Source of the DNA: UBA3775 sp964625275
GTDB taxonomy: Bacteria > Bacillota > Clostridia > Lachnospirales > Lachnospiraceae
NCBI GenBank assembly: GCA_964625275.1
Contig: CAZVBH010000049.1
Location: forward strand, 1-16,093
Direction: 5' to 3'
Length of the DNA stretch: 16,093 bases
Shown: positions 1 to 6,837 of the stretch, one piece after another
Position numbering within the stretch: the first letter of the stretch is position 1
How the letters are laid out: each line of letters starts with the position of its first letter
Program-made: the position numbers and the translations under genes
Notes under the pieces: model-generated
Seen by the model: the letters and a program-made list of their open reading frames with translations, nothing else
Told to the model about the DNA's origin: nothing
Database searches by the model: none

Positions 1-2
1 AA

Positions 3-857
3 TGGTATGATGGATATAAATTTGGTAATACATCGGTTTATTGTCCATGGGATGTTATCAGTTGTTGCGATGACTTGAAAGATAATCCGAATATGTTTTT
101 TAAGAATTACTGGGCAAATACCAGTGCTAATGCATTGGTTAGAAGATTTATAGACAAAGCGGGGAATAAGACTCGAAACGAAATCGAACAATTGATTGCC
201 GGAGAGAGTGTGACGAAAAACATTCGCCCTGAGCTTACTTATAGTGAATTGGATGATACGATTGATAACCTTTGGTCTGTGCTTTTCCTTACGGGTTACT
301 TAACACAATCTAAACAGATTAGTGGTACAACTTATGAACTCAAAATCCCTAATCTGGAAATTAGAAATCTATTTATTGAACAAATACAAAAGTGGTTTGA
401 TGATAATATTAAAAGTGATAAGACAAAGTTAAATAGGTTTTGTGAAGCTTTCCCTGCTGGCGATGCAGAGGCAATTGAGACTATTTTTAATGATTATCTG
501 TGGAATACGATAAGCATTAGAGATACTATGGTTAGCAATAGCCACAAGGAAAATTTTTACCATGGAATACTTCTTGGGCTTTTAAGCCATAAAGAAAATT
601 GGGATGTGCTTTCAAATTCTGAATCAGGAGAAGGATATAGTGACATTTTGGTTGAAGTTCCCGAAAGCAGAACAGGCATTGTAATTGAAATAAAGTATGC
701 AAAAGCAGATAAATTGAAAGAGGCAAGCAAGGCAGCTTTGGTACAGATAGCTGATAAAAAATATGACCAACGGTTGCATGAGGATGGAATGAAAAATATA
801 GTAAAGTATGGCATAGCCTGTTGTAAAAAACATTGTCAGGTTTCAATCAGTGATTGA
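3..857 (+). CDS. AAA-ATPase-like / PD-(D/E)XK nuclease superfamily protein, 5' truncated by window edge
   Basis: The reading frame is open from base 3, so the start lies upstream of the window and the TTG at 75 is not a real start. 284 residues are visible. The first residues (WYDGYKFG..VYCPWDV..) are the typical junction between an N-terminal AAA-ATPase-like domain and the rest of this family (PF09820 plus PF08011, formerly DUF1703). Near the C-terminus, GYSDILVEV followed by IVIEIKYAKA gives the D...ExK pattern of the PD-(D/E)XK nuclease fold, and the protein ends in the usual KYGIACCKK strand. The family is abundant and multicopy in gut anaerobes. Its biological role is unproven, so the family assignment is firm and the function is unknown. 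It closes with a strong terminator and shows no link to the pyrF that follows. Confidence 0.85.
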   Translation, partial: WYDGYKFGNTSVYCPWDVISCCDDLKDNPNMFFKNYWANTSANALVRRFIDKAGNKTRNEIEQLIAGESVTKNIRPELTYSELDDTIDNLWSVLFLTGYLTQSKQISGTTYELKIPNLEIRNLFIEQIQKWFDDNIKSDKTKLNRFCEAFPAGDAEAIETIFNDYLWNTISIRDTMVSNSHKENFYHGILLGLLSHKENWDVLSNSESGEGYSDILVEVPESRTGIVIEIKYAKADKLKEASKAALVQIADKKYDQRLHEDGMKNIVKYGIACCKKHCQVSISD

Positions 858-882
858 TTATAAGCTCATTATTTGGTACAAT
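854..882 (+). promoter_or_regulatory. Possible pyrF promoter embedded in the upstream terminator
   Basis: TTGATT (854-859), a 17-base spacer and TACAAT (877-882) form a fair sigma-A match. The -10 element covers the loop of the terminator hairpin. Transcription would start near 889 and give a leader of about 58 nt before pyrF. The alternative TTTACT (905) / TAAAAT (927) would place the start downstream of the ribosome binding site and is therefore less likely. This is inference from sequence match only. Confidence 0.35.
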
Positions 883-901
883 ACCAAGTAATGAGCTTTT
901 T
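862..901 (+). terminator. Rho-independent terminator after the PD-(D/E)XK gene
   Basis: A 17-bp stem (862-878 with 882-898, one T-G wobble) closes on a 3-nt loop and runs into a short T-run. It begins 5 bases after the stop codon. Its AAGCTCATTA / TAATGAGCTT arms are perfect, so it may work in both directions. Confidence 0.9.
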
Positions 902-946
902 AGCTTTACTAAGAATGAATAAATTTTAAAATAGGAGATAAATCAA

Positions 947-1867
947 ATGATCAACAAGCTTGTCAATGAAATTAAAAAGAAGAATGCACCTGTAGTAGTA
1001 GGTCTTGATCCTACAATGGCTCATATCCCTGATTGCGTAAAGGCAGCTGCATTTAAGGAATATGGTGAAACGCTTGAAGGAGCAGCTGAGGCAATCTGGC
1101 AGTTTAATAAGGCAATTGTAGATTCAACTTATGATCTTATCCCTGCTGTTAAGCCACAGGTTGCAATGTATGAGGCCTTTGGTGTACCGGGTGTTGCAGC
1201 TTTTAAAAAGACAGTAGATTATTGTAAATCAAAGGGACTGGTTGTAATTGGTGATGTTAAAAGAGGTGACATTGGTTCAACTTCAGCAGCTTATGCTACA
1301 GCTCACCTAGGAAAGGTAACAGTTGGAAGTAAAGAATACTATGGCTTTGATGAGGATTTTGCAACAGTAAATCCATATCTTGGTTCAGACGGAATCAATC
1401 CTTTTATCGATGTATGTAACAAAGAAAAGAAGGGCATTTTTGTTCTTGTAAAGACAAGCAATCCAAGTAGCGGAGAATTTCAGGACAGATTAGTAGATGG
1501 CAAGCCATTATATGAAATCGTAGGCGAAAAGGTAGCTGAGTGGGGAGAGGCCTGCATGGGCGATGACTACAGCTATGTAGGCGCAGTAGTAGGTGCAACT
1601 TATCCTCAGATGGGTGAGGTGCTAAGAAAAGTTATGCCAAAGGCATACATTCTGGTTCCGGGCTATGGTGCACAGGGCGGTAAAGCAGCCGACCTTGTTC
1701 CATATTTCAATAAAGATGGTCTTGGTGCAATTGTAAATTCAAGTCGTGGAATAATTGCAGCCTATAAGAACGATAAATATAAAGAGACCTTTGCTCCTGA
1801 GAATTTTGCCGATGCTTCAAGACAGGCAGTAGTAGATATGATTGAGGATATTAATAGCATTTTCTAA
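947..1867 (+). CDS. pyrF: Orotidine 5'-phosphate decarboxylase, type 2
   Basis: This enzyme catalyses the last step of de novo UMP synthesis, OMP to UMP plus CO2, in the cytoplasm. It has 306 residues, the longer type 2 form (bacterial OMPDCs of the B. subtilis type are about 240). Conserved pieces are VVVGLDPT (16-23), the catalytic DVKRGDIGSTSAAYA block (103-117, with D103, K105 and D108), VNPYLGSDG (141-149), LVKTSNPS (167-174) and the phosphate-binding VPGYGAQGG region followed by NSSRGI. The ATG is set by an AGGAGA site 8 bases upstream. It is a single-gene unit between two terminators. The related pyrC lies about 1.5 kb downstream in a separate unit. No PyrR-type attenuator is visible. 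Confidence 0.96.
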   Translation: MINKLVNEIKKKNAPVVVGLDPTMAHIPDCVKAAAFKEYGETLEGAAEAIWQFNKAIVDSTYDLIPAVKPQVAMYEAFGVPGVAAFKKTVDYCKSKGLVVIGDVKRGDIGSTSAAYATAHLGKVTVGSKEYYGFDEDFATVNPYLGSDGINPFIDVCNKEKKGIFVLVKTSNPSSGEFQDRLVDGKPLYEIVGEKVAEWGEACMGDDYSYVGAVVGATYPQMGEVLRKVMPKAYILVPGYGAQGGKAADLVPYFNKDGLGAIVNSSRGIIAAYKNDKYKETFAPENFADASRQAVVDMIEDINSIF

Positions 1868-1876
1868 TTTTACATT

Positions 1877-1911
1877 AAAGTTACCTCCGCTTTTTGGCGG
1901 AGGAACTTTTT
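1877..1911 (+). terminator. Rho-independent terminator of pyrF
   Basis: CCTCCGC (1884-1890) pairs perfectly with GCGGAGG (1897-1903) over a 6-nt loop. AAAGTT (1877-1882) pairs with AACTTT just outside, past a one-base bulge. A T-run ends the structure. Confidence 0.93.
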
Positions 1912-1963
1912 GTCAGATTAGGAAATTTAGCTGTTTATTCAGACACTTTTAGGGGGATTTAAG

Positions 1964-2485
1964 ATGGTAAGATGTACAAATTGTAATGAATTGATAAGAT
2001 TTGATTCAAAGAAATGCTTTGCATGTGGTCATACATTTACGAAAAACGAAATTCAGGGCTTCATTGAGGAAGAAAAGGTTCACGAAGAAAAGCTAAATCT
2101 TCATCGCAAGCTGACGATGAGGGCAGACAATCTCGAATATCTCGGAACCCTTTGCGTAATTGTAGCTATACTGCTTATATTCCCTATTTTCACGAATTTC
2201 TTTAATTATGCGAAGCTGTCAGGTTCAATAGACAGCTATACAAATGTGCTTGCTGACCAGAAGGCACAGCTTTCAGAAATGACAAAAGGCACAGACGATT
2301 ATGCTCTAATGGAAAAATATATAAGTCGTAATGAGGATTTGATTTCCGACACTGAAGATTACTGTGCAACCTGTGCACGAAAGGCAGTTCTTTATTCTGC
2401 CAGCTTTGTTGCAGCCTGTGGAATAAGTATCTTTAGCTATTATTATCGAAAGAGTTGTATAAAAAAGAGAAATACCTTACTCTAA
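1964..2485 (+). CDS. Zinc-ribbon membrane protein of unknown function
   Basis: 173 residues. The N-terminus is a zinc ribbon, C4-x2-C7 and C18-x2-C21, and the second pair has the CxxCGH form seen in many double-zinc-ribbon leader domains. A charged linker (about 34-56) is followed by one hydrophobic segment (58-80), a polar probable coiled coil (about 86-132) and a second hydrophobic segment (141-161) with a basic tail. A third cysteine pair (C134, C137) sits just before the second membrane segment. If the ribbon is cytosolic, the middle helix would lie outside. The ATG follows an AGGGGG ribosome binding site at 7-8 bases. No convincing promoter was found between the pyrF terminator and the start. 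I do not recognise a named family. It converges with the DedA gene. Confidence 0.8.
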   Translation: MVRCTNCNELIRFDSKKCFACGHTFTKNEIQGFIEEEKVHEEKLNLHRKLTMRADNLEYLGTLCVIVAILLIFPIFTNFFNYAKLSGSIDSYTNVLADQKAQLSEMTKGTDDYALMEKYISRNEDLISDTEDYCATCARKAVLYSASFVAACGISIFSYYYRKSCIKKRNTLL

Positions 2486-2548
2486 AATTGATAATGTAGC
2501 CCTCAAATCCCTAAGCTTTAGTATAGGATAAAGTCATAGTATATACAT

Positions 2549-3214
2549 TTATTTTGGGTTCCTGGAAATAAACCTGCGAATTAGTAGGACTAAAATACAA
2601 ATGCTTATCGCAATGCAGATAATAAGATTATACCTTTGGTAGATAATTTCGGTTTCGTTCCAATGTGAGCCGAGATAATAGCCGGCACCTATCAGGACAC
2701 TGTTCCAAATCAGAATTCCTGAAAAAGACCAAATAAGATATTCACCATGACTCATGCTTGAAATACCTGCTGGAATGGCAATATAAGTTCTGCAAAGTGG
2801 AACGATGCGCCCGACACCAACAGCAAATTTACCATATTTATGAATCAGAAACTGACTTCTTGAAAAAGAAGCTGCACCGATATTTTTATTGCTTTTATTG
2901 AAAAAAGGTATTTTTAAATTTCTTTTTTCTTTGGAAGCTTTGAATTTCTGAGATTTATGGTGTGAATTGCTTACGCATGAAATCTTAAAGGAAGCCTTAC
3001 GTGCAATTACAAATACCAAATAAGTGCCAAGAAGTCCTGCAATACCACTGCAGATAACCATAAGAGAGTAAGACCAACCACAAGCAAGTGCAACAGCACC
3101 GGCAAGAGGCAGAATTATTTCGCTCGATACCGGAAAGCAGGCATATTCCAAAAAGACCATTAGCAGCATGGCAAAGATGCCATAATCATTAATAAAATTA
3201 ATCAGAAAATCCAT
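2549..3214 (-). CDS. DedA family integral membrane protein
   Basis: The DedA/SNARE-associated family comprises inner-membrane proteins implicated in lipid (undecaprenyl phosphate or phospholipid) translocation and envelope homeostasis. The opening MDFLINFINDYGIFAMLLMV then FLEYACFPVSSEIILPLAG matches the usual N-terminus with its first re-entrant loop (ExxxxPxSE). GRIVPLCRTYIAIPAGISSM (135-154) is the second conserved block with the essential arginines, followed by GYYLGSHW and a final membrane helix. I chose ATG 3214 (221 residues) rather than TTG 3262 because family proteins start here; neither start has a good ribosome binding site. Residues 76-116 form a long, very basic loop (SHHKSQKFKASKEKR..) that is some 20 residues longer than usual. 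The substrate cannot be told from sequence. The gene stands alone, divergent from pyrC. Confidence 0.87.
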   Translation of the reverse strand: MDFLINFINDYGIFAMLLMVFLEYACFPVSSEIILPLAGAVALACGWSYSLMVICSGIAGLLGTYLVFVIARKASFKISCVSNSHHKSQKFKASKEKRNLKIPFFNKSNKNIGAASFSRSQFLIHKYGKFAVGVGRIVPLCRTYIAIPAGISSMSHGEYLIWSFSGILIWNSVLIGAGYYLGSHWNETEIIYQRYNLIICIAISICILVLLIRRFISRNPK

Positions 3215-3276
3215 ATAAAATTGGCTTACAAATAGCAAAAATATATGTAAGCTAAACAGCAATTAAGATTATTAAA

Positions 3277-3305
3277 TTTATATGCATGCAAATGGAATGT
3301 ATACT
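3277..3305 (+). promoter_or_regulatory. Probable sigma-A promoter of pyrC
   Basis: TTTATA (3277-3282), a 17-base spacer and TATACT (3300-3305), the latter preceded by TG as in an extended -10. The predicted start is near 3312, giving a leader of about 60 nt with no obvious attenuator. Confidence 0.5.
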
Positions 3306-3374
3306 AAAATTAATTGATAAAAGTTGAAGTGGATGTCTACAAAAATAAATTCTAATAAGAGAAAGGAAACCTGT

Positions 3375-4658
3375 ATGCTTTTAATCAAAGGTGGACGCGT
3401 AGTAGATGATGTAAATTATACGGATGAGATAAAAGACATTCTGATAGATGGAAACAAAATTATTAAAACCGGTAAAGATTTGGAAGCTTCCCTTGAAGCC
3501 GATGCAAAACTTCAGATAATTGATGCAACAGGTCAAGTTGTAGCACCGGGTCTCGTTGATACCCATGTGCATTTCAGAGATCCCGGCTTTACTTACAAAG
3601 AGGATATTGAAACCGGCGCAGCAGCAGCGGCTCATGGTGGCTTTACTACAGTAATCTGCATGGCAAATACAAAGCCTGCAGTTGACAACCTGGATACACT
3701 CAAATATATCCAGGATAAGGGTGAGAAGACAGGAATTCATGTACTTCAGACTGCCACAGTCACGAAAGGCTTAAAAGGTGAAGAATTGGTAGATATGGCA
3801 GAAATGGCAGAGGCAGGAGCCGCAGGCTTTACTGATGACGGAATACCTATTCTTGATGAAAAGCTTTTACTTGAGGCAATGCTTAAAGCAAAAGAACTTG
3901 ATTTACCAATAAGCCTTCACGAGGAGGATCCTTTGTTTATAGCATCACCAGGTGTAAATCAAGGTATTGTATCTGAAAAGCTAGGCTATGGAGGTGCTGG
4001 CAGAACGGCAGAGGATATAATGGTAGCAAGAGACTGTATGCTGGCACTCAATACAGGAGCATCTGTCTGCATACAGCACATAAGCTCAGGCAATTCCGTT
4101 GAGCTTGTCCGTACAGCTAAGAAATTAGGTGCTGATATTCATGCCGAAGCAACACCTCACCATTTTACACTTACCGAAGCTGCTGTTTTAGAATATGGCA
4201 CACTTGCAAGAATGAATCCTCCGCTTAGAACGGAAGAAGACAGACTTAAAATAATTGAAGGCTTGAAGGATGGCACAATCGACATGATAGTTACGGACCA
4301 TGCACCTCACAGTACTGAGGAAAAAGCCAAGCCGCTTGCACAGGCACCAAGTGGAATTACCGGACTTGAAACTTCTCTGGCACTAGGAATAAAATCGCTC
4401 GTGCAGCCAGGCCACATTACCTTGCTAAAGCTTATTGAACTTATGCATAAAAATCCACTTGAATTTTATAGAATTATTCCGGAGGGAGTGGTAGAAGGAG
4501 CAGCTGCTGATTTGGTAATCTTTGGTGAAAACGAAATCTGGAAGGCAGACCACTTCTTTTCAAAGGCTGAAAACACACCATTTAAAGGCTGGGAACTACC
4601 TGGAAAAGTTCATTACACTATCTGCAATGGCAAAGTGGTTTATGGTGAATGTAAATGA
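3375..4658 (+). CDS. pyrC: Dihydroorotase (class I)
   Basis: This zinc enzyme cyclises carbamoyl aspartate to dihydroorotate, the third step of pyrimidine synthesis. It has 427 residues from ATG 3375, the normal length for the bacterial class I form. An upstream in-frame start at 3324 is rejected because the ATG at 3375 has a GAAAGGAAA site just before it and begins with the canonical MLLIKGGRVVD. Metal-site pieces are DTHVHFRDPG (H64, H66), GFTDDG (151-156), SLHEED (H182), IQHISS (H235) and VTDHAPHS (D308). The substrate-binding NPPLR motif is at 281-285. It overlaps the next gene by 4 bases (ATGA), so the two are probably translationally coupled. No adjacent pyrB or carbamoyl phosphate synthase gene is in the window. 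Confidence 0.96.
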   Translation: MLLIKGGRVVDDVNYTDEIKDILIDGNKIIKTGKDLEASLEADAKLQIIDATGQVVAPGLVDTHVHFRDPGFTYKEDIETGAAAAAHGGFTTVICMANTKPAVDNLDTLKYIQDKGEKTGIHVLQTATVTKGLKGEELVDMAEMAEAGAAGFTDDGIPILDEKLLLEAMLKAKELDLPISLHEEDPLFIASPGVNQGIVSEKLGYGGAGRTAEDIMVARDCMLALNTGASVCIQHISSGNSVELVRTAKKLGADIHAEATPHHFTLTEAAVLEYGTLARMNPPLRTEEDRLKIIEGLKDGTIDMIVTDHAPHSTEEKAKPLAQAPSGITGLETSLALGIKSLVQPGHITLLKLIELMHKNPLEFYRIIPEGVVEGAAADLVIFGENEIWKADHFFSKAENTPFKGWELPGKVHYTICNGKVVYGECK

Positions 4659-5554
4659 CAGAAAAGCTAGATGACAGATATTCAATCAAGGTCTATGTAA
4701 AGCAGCCGGAAAAGCTGGAAGAAGCGAAACGTCTGGTGGAGCACCTATCAGAATCAAATTTTAAAGCAGAGCTGATAGAATATACTCATACTACACTCTT
4801 TGAGGGCGTTTATCTGTGCTATGATGAAGCCGGACTTTGCTTCGGCAAAGGAGAAGAAAACAAAGGCCAGCATCAGACAATACGAGGCGATTTTACCAGG
4901 CTGCTACCCAGACTTAAGCTCAACAATTTATCCGGAGAAATGCTGGTAAAGGCAACGAAGATAAAGGGCTTAGACAGGCCGCTTAATGTAATAGATGCAA
5001 CTGCCGGAATGGGTGAAGATTCACTGCTACTTGCGGCAGCGGGCTGCAATGTTACACTTTATGAAAAGGATCCGGTAATAGCAGCCTTGCTCAGGGATAC
5101 TATTAAAAGAGCCTTGGAGATTCCGGAGCTTAAAACTATTGTGACAAGTTTGCATCTGATTGAAGGTGACAGCATAGAAGCACTGAACAATTATGCTCTA
5201 AGCTTGGATAAGGAAGCAGAGGACAATGCCACTCAATTAAATTCACACCAAATTAGCGAATCAGGTGAGAAAGAAAAAAAGGAAATCGATGTAATATTAC
5301 TTGATCCTATGTTTCCACAAAGGCAAAAGAGTGCATTGGTAAAAAAGAAATTTCAGTTGATTCATAATCTTGAAAAGCCTTGTGACAATGAAGAAGAGCT
5401 ATTAAATGCAGCCTTTAAAGCAATGCCAAGGAAAATTGTGATAAAAAGACCATTAAAGGGTGCATACTTAGCAGGAAGAAAGCCCGATTATTCACTAAGT
5501 GGCAAAGCAATACGATATGATTGCTTTCAGACTTGCTTAAGTAAAAAAAGATGA
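4655..5554 (+). CDS. RsmJ-type class I SAM-dependent methyltransferase
   Basis: 299 residues. DATAGMGED (114-122) is SAM motif I, LYEKDPV (135-141) is the acidic strand-2 motif, and LLDPMFPQRQKSALVKKK (215-232) is the signature of the RsmJ/YhiQ family. In E. coli that enzyme makes m2G1516 in the 3' minor domain of 16S rRNA. A conserved KRP follows near the C-terminus. Relative to E. coli RsmJ (about 250 residues) there is a low-complexity, charged insertion at about 184-210 before the catalytic strand. The start codon overlaps the pyrC stop, with GGTGA as a weak ribosome binding site. The family call is strong. The exact rRNA target in this organism is inferred from E. coli, so I leave the symbol blank. 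No terminator is visible after it. Confidence 0.87.
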   Translation: MTEKLDDRYSIKVYVKQPEKLEEAKRLVEHLSESNFKAELIEYTHTTLFEGVYLCYDEAGLCFGKGEENKGQHQTIRGDFTRLLPRLKLNNLSGEMLVKATKIKGLDRPLNVIDATAGMGEDSLLLAAAGCNVTLYEKDPVIAALLRDTIKRALEIPELKTIVTSLHLIEGDSIEALNNYALSLDKEAEDNATQLNSHQISESGEKEKKEIDVILLDPMFPQRQKSALVKKKFQLIHNLEKPCDNEEELLNAAFKAMPRKIVIKRPLKGAYLAGRKPDYSLSGKAIRYDCFQTCLSKKR

Positions 5555-5573
5555 GAAAATCTACAATAAGTTA

Positions 5574-5603
5574 TTTACATATAACTGCATTTTAGGTTAT
5601 AAT
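5574..5603 (+). promoter_or_regulatory. Sigma-A promoter of fba
   Basis: TTTACA (5574-5579), an 18-base spacer and a perfect TATAAT (5598-5603). The upstream DNA is A-rich. The start should fall near 5610, giving a leader of about 59 nt. Confidence 0.8.
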
Positions 5604-5668
5604 ACGAAGTGGAAAGTTGTTTTCGACTTATTTCGAAAAATTATATTTAATGAAAGGTGGTAAAAACA

Positions 5669-6637
5669 ATGCCATTAGTAACAACTACTGAAATGTTTAA
5701 GAAGGCATATGACGGCGGTTATGCTGTAGGTGCTTTCAACGTTAACAACATGGAAATCGTTCAGGGTATCACTGAAGCTGCTGGAGAACTTAAGTCTCCT
5801 GTAATCCTTCAGGTTTCAAAGGGCGCTCGTGCTTATGCTAATCATACTTATCTTGTAAAGTTAGTAGAAGCTGCAGTTGCTGAAAATCCAGAGATCCCTA
5901 TCGCACTTCATCTTGATCATGGTGATACATTTGAACTTTGTAAGTCATGTATCGATGGTGGTTTCACATCTGTAATGATCGATGCTTCATCAAAGTCATT
6001 TGCTGACAATATCGCTTTAACAAAGCAGGTTGTTGAATATGCTCATGCTCATGGTGTAGTAGTAGAAGCTGAGCTTGGTACTCTTGCAGGTATCGAGGAT
6101 GAGGTTGTTGTAGAAGCTGGTAAGGAAGCTTATACACGTCCAGAAGAAGTTGAGGAATTCGTTGATAAGACAGGCTGTGATTCACTTGCAATCGCAATCG
6201 GAACTTCTCATGGTGCTTACAAGTTCACTGCTGCTCAGTGTACACGTAATGAAGAAGGAATCCTTGTTCCACCTCCACTTCGTTTCGACGTTCTTGAAGA
6301 GTGTATCAAGAGACTCCCAGGCTTCCCAATCGTACTTCATGGCTCATCATCAGTTCCTCAGGAATTCGTAAAGATGGTTAACCAGTATGGTGGAAATATG
6401 CCGGATGCTGTTGGTATCCCAGAAGAGCAGTTACGTCAGGCTGCTAAGCTTGCTGTATGTAAGATCAATATCGACTCAGATATCCGTCTTGCAATGACAG
6501 GAAATATCCGTAAGTACTTCGCTGAGCATCCAGATCATTTCGATCCACGTCAGTACTTAAAGCCAGCTCGTCAGGCTGTTAAGGACATGGTAGCTCATAA
6601 GATCGTTAACGTTCTCGGATCAGATGGAAAGGCTTAA
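5669..6637 (+). CDS. fba: Class II fructose-1,6-bisphosphate aldolase
   Basis: This glycolytic and gluconeogenic zinc enzyme interconverts fructose 1,6-bisphosphate with dihydroxyacetone phosphate and glyceraldehyde 3-phosphate. It has 322 residues. HLDHG (81-85) supplies the catalytic D83 and the zinc ligand H84. The other zinc ligands are H181 (GTSHGAYKF) and H224 (VLHGSSS). EAELG (133-137) and KINIDSDIR (265-273) are also standard. An in-frame GTG at 5657 lies inside the AAAGGTGG ribosome binding site, so the ATG at 5669, 8 bases after that site, is the start. Codon choice is strongly biased (GGT, GCT, CTT, AAG, ATC) compared with neighbouring genes, as expected for a very highly expressed gene. 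It is a single-gene unit with its own promoter and terminator. Confidence 0.97.
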   Translation: MPLVTTTEMFKKAYDGGYAVGAFNVNNMEIVQGITEAAGELKSPVILQVSKGARAYANHTYLVKLVEAAVAENPEIPIALHLDHGDTFELCKSCIDGGFTSVMIDASSKSFADNIALTKQVVEYAHAHGVVVEAELGTLAGIEDEVVVEAGKEAYTRPEEVEEFVDKTGCDSLAIAIGTSHGAYKFTAAQCTRNEEGILVPPPLRFDVLEECIKRLPGFPIVLHGSSSVPQEFVKMVNQYGGNMPDAVGIPEEQLRQAAKLAVCKINIDSDIRLAMTGNIRKYFAEHPDHFDPRQYLKPARQAVKDMVAHKIVNVLGSDGKA

Positions 6638-6639
6638 TT

Positions 6640-6708
6640 AAGCTAATCATTTATTATGAACTTGAAGGCTCGGTATGTTTACATACCGGGCCTTATTAGC
6701 TTTTTTTT
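6640..6708 (+). terminator. Two-part terminator of fba
   Basis: The core hairpin pairs AAGGCTCGGTAT (6665-6676) with ATACCGGGCCTT (6683-6694; one T-G wobble). An outer arm AAGCTAAT (6640-6647) pairs with ATTAGCTT (6695-6702), and the whole ends in an uninterrupted run of eight T. The outer and inner arms together suit strong termination of a highly expressed gene. Confidence 0.92.
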
Positions 6709-6767
6709 GTAGCTTTAAAACTCAGCTGGTTCTAATCCTTTTCTCTTAGATTTTAACCTTATCTGAA

Positions 6768-6822
6768 GTGGCTTTAAGGTTATGAGCAAGTAGCAAAGCG
6801 GACCTGGAATATCCGCTTTGAT
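6768..6822 (+). repeat. Dispersed intergenic hairpin repeat, copy A
   Basis: 55 bases that match the reverse complement of 16039-16093 at 49 of 55 positions, including an unbroken identity of 27 bases (6768-6794). CAAAGCGGA (6794-6802) pairs perfectly with TCCGCTTTG (6812-6820). Just upstream, TAACCTTA (6754-6761) pairs perfectly with TAAGGTTA (6775-6782). The copy lies between the fba terminator and the 3' end of spoVAF. It is non-coding and overlaps no recognised RNA family that I know. Confidence 0.8.
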
Positions 6823-6837
6823 TACTCAATTTGTTTT

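Noticed and set aside
3..857. Defence-system interpretation of the PD-(D/E)XK gene
   Set aside because: The fold is nuclease-like, but there is no partner gene and the family is multicopy with unproven function.
905..932. TTTACT-N16-TAAAAT as pyrF promoter
   Set aside because: Transcription would start at or after the AGGAGA ribosome binding site, leaving the message without it.
3324..3374. Longer pyrC start
   Set aside because: It adds 17 residues not seen in dihydroorotases and has no ribosome binding site. ATG 3375 has one and begins with the canonical N-terminus.
5657..5668. GTG start for fba four codons upstream
   Set aside because: The GTG is part of the AAAGGTGG ribosome binding site that serves ATG 5669.
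5964..6371. Frames inside fba on both strands
   Set aside because: Shadows of a strongly codon-biased gene, with low-complexity translations.
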